Origin: Conus ventricosus
Taxonomy: Eukaryota > Mollusca > Gastropoda > Neogastropoda > Conidae
NCBI GenBank assembly: GCA_018398815.1
Contig: CM031604.1
Span: 52,332,835 to 52,396,834 of the forward strand
DNA length: 64,000 nucleotides
Direction of reading: 5' to 3'
Shown here: piece after piece, positions 49,001 through 53,627 of the stretch
How the letters are laid out: every line of letters begins with the position of its first letter
Numbering within the stretch: the first letter of the stretch is position 1
Made by a program: the position numbers and the translations under genes
The notes under the pieces: model-generated
Told to the model about the DNA's origin: nothing
Seen by the model: the letters and a program-made list of their open reading frames with translations, nothing else
The model's database searches: none

Positions 49001-49848
49001 TGCATACTTGCATTCTCTCTTGTCCTCTATATTTGTCATTTATGTTCTTGGCCATTCATTGGAACAAAACGTACACTTTGGCTCACTTTCATCTTGCCCC
49101 TCATGCACAATTTTGAACAGCTCAAGGTAGATTGTTGTGTTAAAAAAAAAAAGAAAGAAAAAAAAAAGGCAGAAAACCAGATGCACTAAGCTCATGCAAT
49201 TTCCCGTGACTAACTGAACAACAATAAATCCAAACAATTCTAATCACTGGCAGTTAACAATCACATAGATTATAGAAGGCTGAAAAGAAAGAAAAAGATA
49301 ATTGTAAGCACTGAGAAGCAATCAAGCCATTAATAAGAGAACAACAACGACACAACAAAAACCAGATATGTAAGCCATCAAGTATTAATTCTGTAATTAA
49401 CAAACAAAATAAAAAAGAAAGAAAGGGAGGATGGAGGGGTGGGGGTGTACTGGAGAGAAAGTGGATGAACATCCTAATGAAAACGAAACAAAAAAGAAAA
49501 AAAAGATGTTTTGAACATTGTTTTTAAGAAACCGAACAGTAGACATATCGAGAGTGTAATAGTTCCTCTCATGACAGGACCAGTTTCAGTGTACATGATT
49601 TGTTGTTTACCTCTCTTTGTACAGTGGACTGGCTGCCCATCGTCCGTGAACTGGTGGCTGTAGGGGTGGGGACGATGAACGCCGCCCTGTCCATATCGCT
49701 GTCGCTGACCATCATCGCACTGGGCTGGATCCGTTACCGCCCCTGGCTGGGCGTCTCCATCCTGGTGATGGCGATGATGCCGCTCTTTGTCACCAAACTG
49801 CGCTCTGTCTTCTCCTCGTCCTCCAGGACATGGCATAGAAATGTGTAG
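16884..49848 (+). CDS. TMEM43: TMEM43 (LUMA) gene, 11 coding exons, 5' end missing
   Basis: Transmembrane protein 43 is a four-pass protein of the inner nuclear membrane and ER that binds emerin and lamins in vertebrates. Coding exons: 16884-17048, 38486-38620, 41069-41163, 42489-42538, 43365-43434, 44994-45064, 45808-45932, 46436-46507, 47025-47126, 48619-48736, 49625-49848. Joined, they give 1227 nt, 408 residues plus TAG, close to the roughly 400 residues of vertebrate TMEM43. Family marks: first membrane segment at residues 34-52; the conserved VEMYQWVE after it; a long lumenal domain; then three hydrophobic segments in the last two exons. All introns are GT-AG and all phases agree. The first exon begins at a splice acceptor, so a few N-terminal residues lie upstream; the in-frame ATG at 16902 would give a 402-residue protein if it were the start. 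The identification rests on residue patterns across all exons and is firm. Confidence 0.93.
17200..17345. repeat. AT microsatellite region
   Basis: TA/TGTA/TTTA low-complexity sequence directly 5' of the first inverted PLE block of intron 1. Confidence 0.85.
17390..18886 (-). mobile_element. PLE copy B, minus-strand arm
   Basis: On the minus strand this reads from the RT (about 18886-18150) into the linker, the CPLN zinc-finger-like block (about 18000), GIY-YIG (about 17950-17850), a C-terminal segment and a hammerhead-like end at 17415-17451. Blocks ELLTKALRF and NSETWIKK match the better-preserved elements at 32-36 kb. An inverted partner begins at 18887. Confidence 0.72.
17415..17451 (-). 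ncRNA. Hammerhead-like motif (degenerate core)
   Basis: On the minus strand: CTGATGTGAGC, an AAAACG-type loop, AGCTT-side pairing through AGC/GCT, then GAAACAAG. The core reads CTGATGT rather than CTGANGA and stem III is no longer palindromic. Confidence 0.3.
18887..19060 (+). pseudogene. PLE GIY-YIG endonuclease, arm B
   Basis: Open frame carrying CPLNNKCL (Cys pair of a zinc-finger-like motif), IVYQATVTT and [19 protein letters not shown]. These are the VYxA and YIGxT strands of the GIY-YIG fold with its conserved Arg and Asn-His-Lys. The frame stops early at 19058-19060. Confidence 0.75.
18887..19276 (+). mobile_element. PLE copy B, plus-strand arm, 5' part
   Basis: Inverted partner of 17600-18010. 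It starts just before the CPLNN block and reads through a GIY-YIG nuclease with VYQATV, ETYIGIT and [10 protein letters not shown] motifs. The arm is broken at about 19276 by the DIRS-like element and resumes at about 24946. Confidence 0.8.
19277..19440 (+). repeat. DIRS left inverted terminal repeat
   Basis: Shared inverted with 24775-24945: GTGGCTCACTAA, AATAAGCGGCAGCAATTTGC, AATAAAGTCCGTACGGACAA and GCGCATGCTCAGAACAG. CCGTACGG lies at a conserved palindrome. Confidence 0.88.
19638..21760 (+). pseudogene. DIRS gag-like region
   Basis: Ser/Pro-rich open frames in all three phases between the left terminal repeat and the RT. No zinc knuckle or clear domain was seen, so the gag label rests on position. 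An internal near-repeat at 19690-19880 (TTCGGTTCTGTCGATCC-type, three times) looks like a short tandem series. Confidence 0.5.
21930..22700 (+). pseudogene. DIRS reverse transcriptase, frameshifted
   Basis: The frame opening at 21952 gives [20 protein letters not shown] followed by IDLKDA, the RT motif with the first catalytic Asp. The catalytic YxDD box appears near 22230 as GCCTATCAGACGATTGGC, where one base is missing between AY and DDWLL. Downstream blocks [17 protein letters not shown] and [15 protein letters not shown] match DIRS RT/RNase H. At least four frame changes occur, so it is inactive as read. Confidence 0.82.
22760..23110 (+). pseudogene. DIRS RNase H region
   Basis: Broken frames show WGAH, WSPEM, a [16 protein letters not shown] block split by a frame change near 22885, and an [12 protein letters not shown] block near 23050. 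These are RNase H landmarks in DIRS and Pao/BEL-like polymerases. Confidence 0.6.
23540..24600 (+). pseudogene. DIRS tyrosine recombinase, frameshifted
   Basis: Blocks in changing frames: [20 protein letters not shown] (core-binding), [20 protein letters not shown] (Arg of the catalytic set in SGRR), PHEIRA (His-x-x-Arg box near 24360) and TFIKFYLRDV with the nucleophile Tyr (near 24455). The enzyme would circularise and integrate the DIRS cDNA. Frameshifts at C-runs and near 24390 inactivate it. Confidence 0.8.
24595..24740. repeat. DIRS internal complementary region
   Basis: Contains both orientations of the terminal-repeat tip around GTGAGCCACGGTA (about 24618) and TTACCGTGGCTCAC (about 24693), separated by an AT-rich segment. 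This internal piece, complementary to the outer ends, is a DIRS hallmark. Confidence 0.75.
24775..24945 (-). repeat. DIRS right inverted terminal repeat
   Basis: Inverse of 19277-19440 with small differences, ending in an AT-rich tip (AGATTAAACGTAATT near 24914). The same AT-rich tip also occurs inside the internal complementary region. Confidence 0.85.
24946..25190 (+). mobile_element. PLE copy B, plus-strand arm, 3' part
   Basis: Continues the arm interrupted at 19276: GTGGCACGTCCCCCCTGAAC and the following GCAGGCCACATGCCACACGC are the inverse of 17510-17580. It ends with a degraded hammerhead-like block (25098-25130, AGAGAGCGTTTTAGCTTGAA) and a segment matching 17340-17410 in inverse. Confidence 0.8.
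25191..25258. repeat. AT microsatellite
   Basis: TA-rich low complexity between two PLE-derived blocks. Confidence 0.9.
25259..26100 (-). mobile_element. PLE fragment, 3' part only
   Basis: Minus-strand C-terminal and 3' region of a PLE related to copies B and C, ending with a hammerhead-like motif (25270-25314). The GIY-YIG region lies at about 25660-25860 and is broken by indels. It is truncated near 26100, where a TA repeat and a LINE tail follow. Confidence 0.65.
25270..25314 (-). ncRNA. Hammerhead-like motif, intact stem II
   Basis: On the minus strand: CTGATGA (25313-25307), a 4-bp stem AGCG/CGCT with a CAACA loop inside a C-C mismatch, GAA (25291-25289), the self-complementary ACAAATTTGT and a following A. 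Stem I cannot be paired well here. The C-C pair at the base of stem II, where hammerheads usually have G-C, is odd. Confidence 0.5.
26101..26165 (+). mobile_element. LINE 3' tail fragment
   Basis: Block CTGATGTGGGCCTTTGCGGT continuing CGGCTGGGC, the same 3' end as at 30866-30910, 36500-36545 and 37590-37665. Only the tail is present. Confidence 0.65.
26553..26607. ncRNA. Mirrored hammerhead-like pair, copy 1 (truncated cores)
   Basis: Two inverted copies of AGAGCGTTTTAGCTTGAAAC face each other around about 26580. The AGGCCT that follows is self-complementary like other stem III elements here. The CTGATGA box is missing at the junction, so neither half is a full ribozyme. Confidence 0.3.
26700..28568 (-). 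mobile_element. PLE copy C, minus arm of palindrome, tandem copy 1
   Basis: Minus-strand PLE from within the RT to the 3' end: RT (28560-27700), linker, GIY-YIG (about 27440-27180), and 3' region with a hammerhead-like end at 26725-26775. Its 5' edge is the palindrome axis. Frames are heavily broken by homopolymer indels compared with 32330-34198. Confidence 0.82.
26725..26775 (-). ncRNA. Hammerhead ribozyme-like, minus copy 1
   Basis: Same motif as 36004-36050 on the opposite strand, with CTGAAGA and the GAGG/CCTC stem kept and CGGGAT stem I present. The stem III palindrome is damaged (a T-run replaces TTTG). Confidence 0.5.
28569..30455 (+). mobile_element. PLE copy C, plus arm of palindrome, tandem copy 1
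   Basis: Inverse of 26700-28568. RT at about 28740-29440, GIY-YIG at about 29740-29960, then the 3' region and a hammerhead motif at 30376-30426. Broken by indels. Confidence 0.82.
30376..30426 (+). ncRNA. Hammerhead ribozyme-like, plus copy 1 (core mutation)
   Basis: Equivalent to 36004-36050 but the core reads CTGAAAA instead of CTGAAGA, altering the conserved G8. Stem II GAGG/CCTC, GAA, ACAAATTTGT, A and the GTCCCG strand of stem I are kept. Confidence 0.5.
30456..30600. other. AT-rich joint with hairpin GAGCA block
   Basis: Holds a TTGAGCACTTTTTC block, the inverse of the GTGCTCGACC block found at 26475, 30606, 32106 and 36230, then TA repeats. Confidence 0.5.
30601..30800. repeat. Palindrome with hammerhead-like pair, copy 1
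   Basis: Arms of about 90 nt mirror around 30717/30718 (CAGGATCCTG). Each arm carries the CTGATGA, GAAAC and ACAAATTTG-type series, disturbed by an A/T-run in the left arm. Confidence 0.75.
30860..31815 (+). mobile_element. LINE tail plus RNase H fragment, copy 1
   Basis: A LINE 3' tail (30866-30910), then a 5'-truncated second LINE starting in RNase H with FTDGSK (about 30958), [10 protein letters not shown], a [13 protein letters not shown] block (about 31255), and a C-terminal [18 protein letters not shown] (31676-31730). Several frame changes. It is a copy of 36485-37440. Confidence 0.75.
32131..32287. repeat. Palindrome with truncated hammerhead pair, copy 2
   Basis: Arms of about 75 nt mirror around about 32206. 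Both carry AGCGTTTTAGCTTGAAACAG followed by GCCTGTAGG on the outward side. The central CGTCCACGG breaks the mirror, and the CTGATGA boxes are absent. Confidence 0.75.
32330..34198 (-). mobile_element. PLE copy C, minus arm of palindrome, tandem copy 2
   Basis: Minus strand: RT from the axis at 34198 to about 33340, linker, CPLNNQ zinc-finger-like block and GIY-YIG (about 33050-32790), C-terminal segment and hammerhead end at 32365-32410. The frame at 33618-33343 reads [20 protein letters not shown] then [20 protein letters not shown], a typical PLE RT/thumb block. RT plus GIY-YIG identifies a PLE, probably the Neptune/Poseidon-type branch (inference). Confidence 0.85.
32365..32410 (-). ncRNA. 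Hammerhead ribozyme, PLE minus copy 2
   Basis: On the minus strand: CTGAAGA (32399-32393), GAGG/CCTC stem II with an AAAGA loop, GAA, the 10-nt palindrome ACAAATTTGT, A, then GTCCCGG. Stem I pairs TCCCG with CGGGA, with one bulged A (CGGGAAT). The core is complete. Confidence 0.65.
34687..35600 (+). pseudogene. PLE RT-thumb and GIY-YIG, frameshifted
   Basis: The 131-codon open frame 34687-35082 covers the palm/thumb end of the [30 protein letters not shown] and the following [10 protein letters not shown]. After a stop, other frames give [18 protein letters not shown] (about 35383) and [11 protein letters not shown] (about 35450), the zinc-finger-like and GIY-YIG motifs. A missing base in the AGGTACGCC/AGGTAGCC stretch near 35493 shifts the frame here. 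Non-functional as read. Confidence 0.8.
36004..36050 (+). ncRNA. Hammerhead ribozyme, best copy
   Basis: Stem I: CGGGAT (36004-36009) pairs with GTCCCG (36045-36050), six pairs including one G-T. Core box CTGAAGA (36010-36016) fits CUGANGA. Stem II: GAGG (36017-36020) with CCTC (36027-36030), loop AAAGGA. Core GAA (36031-36033). Stem III: ACAAATTTGT (36034-36043), self-complementary. Expected cleavage after A36044 (GTA fits the NUH rule). Short palindromic stem III suggests pairing between two RNA copies. Hammerhead motifs are known in Penelope-like elements. Confidence 0.78.
36083..36250. other. AT-rich joint with GAGCA hairpin blocks
   Basis: Contains TTGAGCACTTTTTC near 36098 and its inverse type GTGCTCGACCCCTTGGGGAG near 36231, separated by TA repeats. 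The second block can form a hairpin (CCCCTTGGGG). Confidence 0.5.
36250..36428. repeat. Near-perfect palindrome with two facing hammerhead-like motifs
   Basis: Arms of about 90 nt mirror around 36341/36342 (CAGGATCCTG). On the + side: CTGATGA (36344-36350), a stem II of AGC/GCT, GAA, ACAAATTTGT and A; the minus arm is the same reversed. Stem I cannot form because the mirror axis cuts it. Confidence 0.8.
36485..37665 (+). mobile_element. LINE tail plus RNase H fragment, copy 2, with natural 3' end
   Basis: The LINE 3' tail at 36500-36545 is followed by a second, 5'-truncated LINE: RNase [19 protein letters not shown] (about 36592), [20 protein letters not shown], and a [18 protein letters not shown] block split across frames (about 36910-36965). 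The C-terminus [18 protein letters not shown] lies at 37306-37360. A ~70-bp tandem repeat of the [10 protein letters not shown] region lies at 36935-37075. The end is GGCTGGGCTATAAGCAACAT plus (TTACC) repeats (37615-37660). Confidence 0.8.
37666..38029. other. Unassigned intron sequence
   Basis: AT-rich, stop-rich, no named repeat seen. Confidence 0.5.
38200..38234 (-). ncRNA. Hammerhead-like motif, minus half
   Basis: CTGAAGA (38233-38227), extra A, GACCT pairing with AGGTT (one G-T), GAAAC then ACGTC. The GTC triplet is where a hammerhead would cleave, but stem I is not evident. Confidence 0.42.
38365..38397 (+). ncRNA. Hammerhead-like motif, plus half
   Basis: CTGAAGA (38366-38372), an A, a perfect 5-bp stem GACCT (38374-38378) with AGGTC (38382-38386), GAA (38387-38389), then the palindrome ACGCGT (38390-38395) and T. 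Core and stems II and III agree with a hammerhead apart from the extra A; stem I is weak. Confidence 0.5.
38486..38620 (+). CDS. TMEM43: TMEM43 exon
   Basis: 45 codons, phase 0 to 0, acceptor CCCAG, donor AAG|gtagaa. It starts [17 protein letters not shown], matching the conserved 'EGRA-T-SL-EGL' block after membrane segment 1, and contains [10 protein letters not shown]. It lies 21.4 kb downstream of the previous exon. Confidence 0.93.
38621..38960. other. Unassigned intron sequence
   Basis: AT-rich intron with an A-run at 38896-38907. No repeat named. Confidence 0.5.
38960..39410 (+). pseudogene. LINE reverse transcriptase fragment
   Basis: Frames read [12 protein letters not shown] (the catalytic 'FADD' box with A-D-D), then [20 protein letters not shown] and [20 protein letters not shown]. 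This is the palm end and 'YLG' region of an endonuclease-RT type non-LTR retrotransposon. The element is truncated at both ends and frameshifted at about 39050. It lies in the TMEM43 intron between exons 38486-38620 and 41069-41163. Confidence 0.82.
39709..40572 (+). mobile_element. Composite tRNA-headed SINE, full-length, with 15-bp TSD
   Basis: The unit is flanked by the exact direct repeat AAGTTCATGGGGATT at 39694-39708 and 40573-40587. The head has A box TGGCGAAGTGG and B box GGTTCGAATCC. Then come a middle block (GAGTTGAGTTTGCTGCGGAC, CCAACACTGCAGGTGCCTGT) and a 3' block (GTGGTGGCGCCCCCTGGAGG, CGGCAGCAGTGCGGTGTCTC), ending in an A-run. At 864 bp it is long for a SINE. A second, older copy at 55703-56503 keeps the same head-to-tail order. 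Confidence 0.88.
40640..40880 (+). mobile_element. 3' block of composite SINE, truncated
   Basis: Diverged copy of the 3' block only: CTGGACCGGAACAGGCTCCA, TTGGCAGCAGTGCAGTGTCT and TTCCTGTGGACTGTTGGTGC. No tRNA head. Confidence 0.65.
41069..41163 (+). CDS. TMEM43: TMEM43 exon
   Basis: 95 nt, phase 0 to 2, acceptor T-run CCCAG, donor AAAG|gtgagt. Encodes [25 protein letters not shown] is the most recognisable family motif. Confidence 0.95.
41225..41675 (-). mobile_element. SINE family 1, full-length
   Basis: The minus strand starts at 41675 with a tRNA-like head (GGGGCCGGAATAGCTCAGAG, then a B-box-like GGATTTGAAACTCC). The shared body (GGTTCTGACTCCATT, CATCATCAACTTTTGGAAG) follows, and it ends near 41225. 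Same family as 9072, 16150 and 57423. Confidence 0.82.
41700..42488. other. Unassigned intron sequence
   Basis: AT-rich, with a small GT repeat near 42072-42086. No exon or repeat recognised. Confidence 0.5.
42489..42538 (+). CDS. TMEM43: TMEM43 exon (50 nt)
   Basis: Small exon, phase 2 to 1, acceptor TTGCAG, donor T|gtgagt. Encodes [17 protein letters not shown]; the ETxYSY ending corresponds to the family's ETRYSYNTEW region. Confidence 0.9.
42539..43364. other. Unassigned intron sequence
   Basis: Contains a local near-duplication around GCAGTGCATTG (43250 and 43309). No named repeat. Confidence 0.5.
43365..43434 (+). CDS. TMEM43: TMEM43 exon (70 nt)
   Basis: Phase 1 to 2, acceptor ACTGTAG, donor CAAG|gttgga. 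Encodes [10 protein letters not shown]...GHENP; the EW and GHxNP residues align with the conserved lumenal core. A CA/CT microsatellite begins about 20 nt into the next intron. Confidence 0.9.
43460..43636. repeat. Compound microsatellite (CA)n(CT)n
   Basis: (CA)n with GCGCGT/GCATGCACGC interruptions, ending in about 44 bp of (CT)n. It starts about 25 nt after the splice donor of the exon at 43365-43434. Confidence 0.96.
43690..44270 (-). mobile_element. Composite SINE 3' block, minus strand, two joined copies
   Basis: The minus strand shows CGGCAGCAGTGCAGTCC and CCCTGTGGACTGCTGG near 43810-43890, and again GACTTGACACAGCAGCAGTG with AACAGGCCCTACTGAATGTC near 44005-44060. The repeated AGTCAGTGACATTCAGTAGG stretches (43886, 44029) suggest two fragments or an internal duplication. 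No head. Confidence 0.6.
44425..44625. repeat. (GT)n microsatellite cluster
   Basis: Interrupted GT/GCGT runs, alternating purine-pyrimidine. Confidence 0.93.
44994..45064 (+). CDS. TMEM43: TMEM43 exon (71 nt)
   Basis: Phase 2 to 1, acceptor TTTCAG, donor AAG|gtaaca. Encodes [20 protein letters not shown], continuing NPSxMxVxSxTxTA of the family. Confidence 0.92.
45065..45807. other. Unassigned intron sequence
   Basis: No repeat named; ordinary AT-rich intron. Confidence 0.5.
45808..45932 (+). CDS. TMEM43: TMEM43 exon (125 nt)
   Basis: Phase 1 to 0, donor CAG|gtttgt. The acceptor (GGTGATGGCAG) lacks a pyrimidine tract; the upstream 30 nt are GT/GA-rich. The frame and content ([12 protein letters not shown]...GYYYQSANP) match the family's lumenal segment between the SETFTA and VGDxRV blocks, so I accept it despite the weak splice site. 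Confidence 0.86.
46052..46110. repeat. (GTT)n(GT)n microsatellite
   Basis: About 12 GTT units followed by about 11 GT units inside the intron after the exon at 45808-45932. Confidence 0.96.
46436..46507 (+). CDS. TMEM43: TMEM43 exon (72 nt)
   Basis: 24 codons, phase 0 to 0, acceptor TGTGCAG, donor GAT|gtcagt. Encodes [13 protein letters not shown], matching the VGDLRVSFxYAGL block. Confidence 0.92.
46508..47024. other. Unassigned intron sequence
   Basis: AT-rich, no named repeat. Confidence 0.5.
47025..47126 (+). CDS. TMEM43: TMEM43 exon (102 nt)
   Basis: 34 codons, phase 0 to 0, acceptor TTGTTAG, donor GAG|gtgaaa. Encodes [20 protein letters not shown] and the following [10 protein letters not shown], matching the VTVIARQ...GDxLLLLHxG block. 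Confidence 0.92.
47127..47685. other. Unassigned intron sequence
   Basis: AT-rich, with a short GT repeat at about 47397-47418. No named repeat. Confidence 0.5.
47686..47913 (+). repeat. Minisatellite, 48-bp unit, ~4.8 copies
   Basis: Unit ACACAGACTGTTACGTGTTC followed by TTGTTGATCTTTATAACTTT repeats at 48-bp spacing. The fourth copy lacks the first 12 bp and the last has a T-to-C change (TTTACAAC). Located in the intron between exons 47025-47126 and 48619-48736. Confidence 0.95.
48075..48202 (+). repeat. Minisatellite, 40-bp unit, ~3 copies
   Basis: GTTTTGATAACAGAGATCAG and TGAATGACATTCTGTCTGTT repeat exactly at about 40-bp spacing (about 48088, 48128, 48168). Confidence 0.95.
48619..48736 (+). 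CDS. TMEM43: TMEM43 exon (118 nt)
   Basis: Phase 0 to 1, acceptor TTTTACAG, donor TTGG|gtatgt. Encodes [18 protein letters not shown] and transmembrane segment 2 ([17 protein letters not shown]). Confidence 0.94.
48737..49624. other. Unassigned last intron
   Basis: A-rich runs near 49141-49170. No named repeat. The minus-strand open frames overlapping its end are shadows of the last exon. Confidence 0.5.
49625..49848 (+). CDS. TMEM43: TMEM43 last coding exon
   Basis: Phase 1 to stop TAG (49846-49848), acceptor TTTGTACAG. Begins [11 protein letters not shown], the family's VDWFPxxRDLV, and encodes transmembrane segments 3 ([15 protein letters not shown]) and 4 ([16 protein letters not shown]), ending in a Ser/Arg-rich tail. 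It is markedly GC-rich compared with its surroundings. Confidence 0.95.
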
Positions 49849-50589
49849 AGCATGGTCCCTTTGGGTTGGTTGGTTGGTTGGTAAGTTGGTTTGTGTTTTG
49901 TGAATGTGATGTTGTTTTATTTTGTGTGTGGAGTATTTCTTTGTGCTGTGTGTCATTGAGAATTGTTCTTTTGAAGTGACTGTGTTTTGTTGACCACAAG
50001 TCCTAGGATGTATTTAAGGTGATGAATATGTCAGCTGCTTTTCTTTGCAATGTCATTCTGGTTGAAGGCATTAACTATGTACACTGTCCTCATTCACGTG
50101 CAACTACTGTGCTCGTCATTACACACAGGAATGTTGTTTAATTTCATGTGAGCGTGTTTGGGTTCTTTGGATTCACAATATTGGTTAGAGAGAGTGACGA
50201 AAGCTTTTATTACACAGTTGAAAAGAGTGTGTGTGTGAATAATGCATACATGTGGTTTCATTCATTTAGCACACAGTTTGTTTTTTTTCTTTCAAAAAGC
50301 TGTAGTGATTACTGTGTGTGGCAGGAAATCAAAACTGCTCTGGGTTTTCACACCACAGAGGAACAGCAGTACAACACGCTCTGAAGCTGGAAATGTGGAA
50401 CAGGGTGTGTGAAAAAAGTGAACCTGTATATAAGTAATCAAAACATACTGCACATATTAAACTTCAGTGGGCTCAAATCAACTCAGATCAGTTTCTCAAC
50501 ATAGATGGGTTGCTGACTAGGATAAGGCCCAGTGATATCGTGGGAGGAATAAAACTGTTGGTGTTTGAGCTCAATTTGGCTAAGAGCAA

Positions 50590-50960
50590 TATCTGTACTT
50601 CTCTAGGTCAGAAAATGCTTATTCACTAGCCAGTGGGTGATGGAGGGCCTCGCATCATTCCAAAAATCCAGGTTCCCCGCCATCGTCAATGGCGAGTCAT
50701 GTGACCTGTGTAAAATCTGCAGTCTGCCATAGTGATTGTCCCGTCCCCACAGTGTTTCCCAGAGTTCCACCAGTCCAAGCCTGGTTCTTGCCTCAGAGCA
50801 TCGTAGAGCAGGCAGATTGGCAAGACGTGGTCTGTGGTCTGAGGGCATTTGTCTATGGAGGAGATGGTGATTCTGTAGAGACAGTAATGGAACTGGCAAC
50901 ATTCTGAATCTGACCCAAATGTTACTGACTTTTTGCTGGGCTCAGTCCAGCTGGTATTCC
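50590..50960 (-). pseudogene. LINE C-terminal fragment
   Basis: The minus strand reads CPQTTDHVLPICLLYDALR then LWGRDN-like and GHMTRH blocks. This is the usual Cys/His end ('TxDHVLQxCPxYxxLR') of many non-LTR RT proteins. It lies antisense within the presumed TMEM43 3' UTR. Confidence 0.68.
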
Positions 50961-51254
50961 AGGAATAGAAAAAAACGCTTATCTGTGCTTGCAGGCACAT
51001 TTTTAGGGCAGGGAAACTCTTGCAATTTTATGTCATGGACATGCTCAGTTTGTCTTCAGTTACGAGATGAGTGTGTGTGTGTCTGTGCACTTGTGTGTGT
51101 ACCTAGAAGAAGTCTGTTAGTTGGGTTTTCTTAGCTATACTTCAGTTTTCTTTCTCTGATAAGGTGGCTCAACTATTGTTCAGTAACTGTTGGCTTAAAA
51201 TCATTTCTACTTTACTATTGTTATGTAATAGTCAATGTGCATGTCTATGACGAG

Positions 51255-51260
51255 AATAAA
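51255..51260 (+). terminator. Polyadenylation signal AATAAA
   Basis: AATAAA followed by a GTTAATTTTGTT T-rich stretch, about 1.4 kb after the TMEM43 stop. A second AATAAA lies at 51872-51877. Placement only; no transcript evidence. Confidence 0.45.
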
Positions 51261-51299
51261 GTTAATTTTGTTAAACATTTTAAACACTTTTTTTTTTAC

Positions 51300-51397
51300 T
51301 GATGCACTTTGTCTGTGATAGACATGTTTACAGTCCCTAAACTATATCTCTTTATTGATTACTATGGAGACTGTATGTATATATGAGCATGTGTGCA

Positions 51398-51438
<41 letters not shown>

Positions 51439-52489
51439 ACGTGAGCGTACATGCATGCGTTGCGGATACCAGGGGTTGTTCTTTCAGCATGAATGGTATT
51501 TCCGTCTGTGTGAAATTCTGTGCAGAAGTTTCCTTTGTTTTTTTCTACCACTCCGTTTGAAGCTGCCATTTTATTATTATTATTTTTTTTAATCTTCCTT
51601 GATTATTCTCTGCAGTTGTTGTCTTTCTGTTTTTATGGCCCATATCTTTTCTGTGTTTAAGGCCCACATACCTTACTGGTCATTTTTTTCTAGGATGTAT
51701 TGACACCTTTTTCCCCTATGACACTATTTATAGCACTCTACCAATTCCGTCGTTGCCAGGAGAGTGGAGAGTCATACTGTGCACAGTACAGTGAGCACTA
51801 GCTTTGTGTTCTACAATGTGATTTGCTGGTTTGGGTGTTTTTCTAATCATTCTTATGTATTTCAATGCTTCAATAAAAAAGAGAAACAACTGGGTGTGAA
51901 AGATGAAGTATAGCTGACCTAGTTGAACGAATTAAGTCTAATTCACCTTCAGACTGTCAGCTGCCAAGCTTCTTTGTTGTACATTATTACATATTATTCA
52001 AGACAATTTAATGTACGTCCATTTTCATTATTTTCCCTTCTTTTCCATGACAGGACTCTGTGATGTGGTCTGTTGGTTGGGTTGTAAGGGATTTGTGTTG
52101 TTGTTGGGTTTTCTTTTTTGTGGTCTGTGCAAAGCGATAGGTCTAAGATAGCCTTACATTGACAGGAGGGTTTTGTGCAAGATAGAAAGTCTCTGTGTCT
52201 GTTACTCACATTCATGCATGTGTGCATATGTTTGTGGGATACTGACAGGCTTTGTATGAAGTGGAAGATTGAAATTTCGGTATGTTATGTTTATGAGCAT
52301 TGGAAGTTTTGTCTTCCTGTAGCCTTTTTCAGTTTTGTTGTCTGTTCTCTTACTCATGTTTGTCCTGTTTCACTGGCTGTTGTCCTGTCCCTGTCTCTTT
52401 CTGTGGCACTGTGCAATTATTTCTTATTTAATTTTCACACTGAACTGAACTATAGTGCTTTTTTTCCTGCCTAAATCTCTTTTCTTTCT
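51300..52489. other. Unassigned intergenic or distal 3' UTR
   Basis: Contains a GT microsatellite (51401-51438) and otherwise no recognised feature. Confidence 0.5.
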
Positions 52490-53420
52490 CCTGTCACCTG
52501 TCAGCAGTCCCATAGCCTGCCCAGGTATTCGGGAAACTGCACGTGGTTTGTCTTACAAGAAGCCTCCACCTGACCCGGTCGTTGACTAGTACGTGGGTTT
52601 GGGCGAAGCTTTTGCCAGTCCATTCCATGACGTTGTCTGACAGTCTCTTTCTCTGGCATCCCCCTTCTCCTCTTTCCTTGTACGGTTCCCTATAGAATGG
52701 TTCTTGGAGAGGCCTGGTTGTGTGGCCATACCACTTCAAATTCTTTTCTTATGGCTGACACAGTTTTCATACTGACCCATCTGCTGACCCTCTCTTCTAC
52801 GCACCTCTTCATCAGTGATGCACGGTCAGTGTAGGACATGCCAAGGAGTCATCTGAGGCACCTCATTTCTGCAGCCTGGATCTTCCTTCGGAGGTCTGCT
52901 GTTAGAGTCCATGACTCGTACACATGCAGGAGAACTGACACGAGGAGAGCCTGCAACAGTTTCAGTTTGGTTTGGAAGGTGAGCTTTTTATCTCTGCAAA
53001 TTGGTTTTAACTTTGCCATCACAGCTGCAGTCAGCACAATTCTTGCGTGGATTTCTGGCTTGCATCCTTCCTGGCTGATGGCAGCACCAAGGTATTTGAA
53101 CTCTTCGACTGTTTTAAGTTGATGACCACTGACTTTGATTGGTGTGCTGATGAGTTTGTCACTGTCTTTCATGAGCTTTCTTTGTGCTTTGTTTAGATTT
53201 TGGGTGCCTGTGTACATCAGTGCCTGCCCTGAATGCTCACTGGGATAAGGAGGGACTCTGTAGCTTAGCCTTCTTGAAATTCTGTTCCAGTTATTTCCCT
53301 TGTTTTTGAATTTTACATTTTCATCCTCTTGGACTTTTTTTCCCTTTCTTTTTGTTTGTTTCTTTTTTGCCAGGATTTTTTCTGCCTTTGCGGCGAATTC
53401 ACATGTCATTGTTCAAGAAA
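52490..53420 (-). pseudogene. LINE RT C-terminal half
   Basis: Minus strand: LISTPIKVSGHQLKTVEEFK then YLGAAISQEG, the region after the RT active site, with LLQALLVSVLLHVYESWTL and IQAAEMRCLR. A frame change leads to KWYGHTTRPLQEPFYREPYK and RVRWRLLVR. This order is standard for endonuclease-RT LINEs. It is truncated before the FADD box and ends near 52490. Confidence 0.85.
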
Positions 53421-53627
53421 GTCTTAAAACTTTTTTTTCTGTTCTAATTGAAAACATGCCAGCTGTTTGGTATTATATTATACTGTACCTTGTCAAATTC
53501 TTCCAAGTACGGCGGTTTGAAAGCTCTTGTTTTGGTGACATTTTCATGGCAAACGGAGCGATCAGATCAGATGCCTGCACACCATCCTTCATCTCCAGCG
53601 ATGATAAGAGGTGGCCACTGCTTTGTT

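Larger units (their letters stand above)
49849..51280 (+). other. TMEM43: TMEM43 3' UTR (inferred)
   Basis: Sequence from the stop to the first credible polyadenylation signal at 51255-51260. It includes a minus-strand LINE fragment (50590-50960). The boundary is inferred; a second signal lies at 51872-51877. Confidence 0.5.

Noticed and set aside
49474..49956. 160-codon minus-strand gene
   Set aside because: It is the antisense shadow of the GC-rich last TMEM43 exon.
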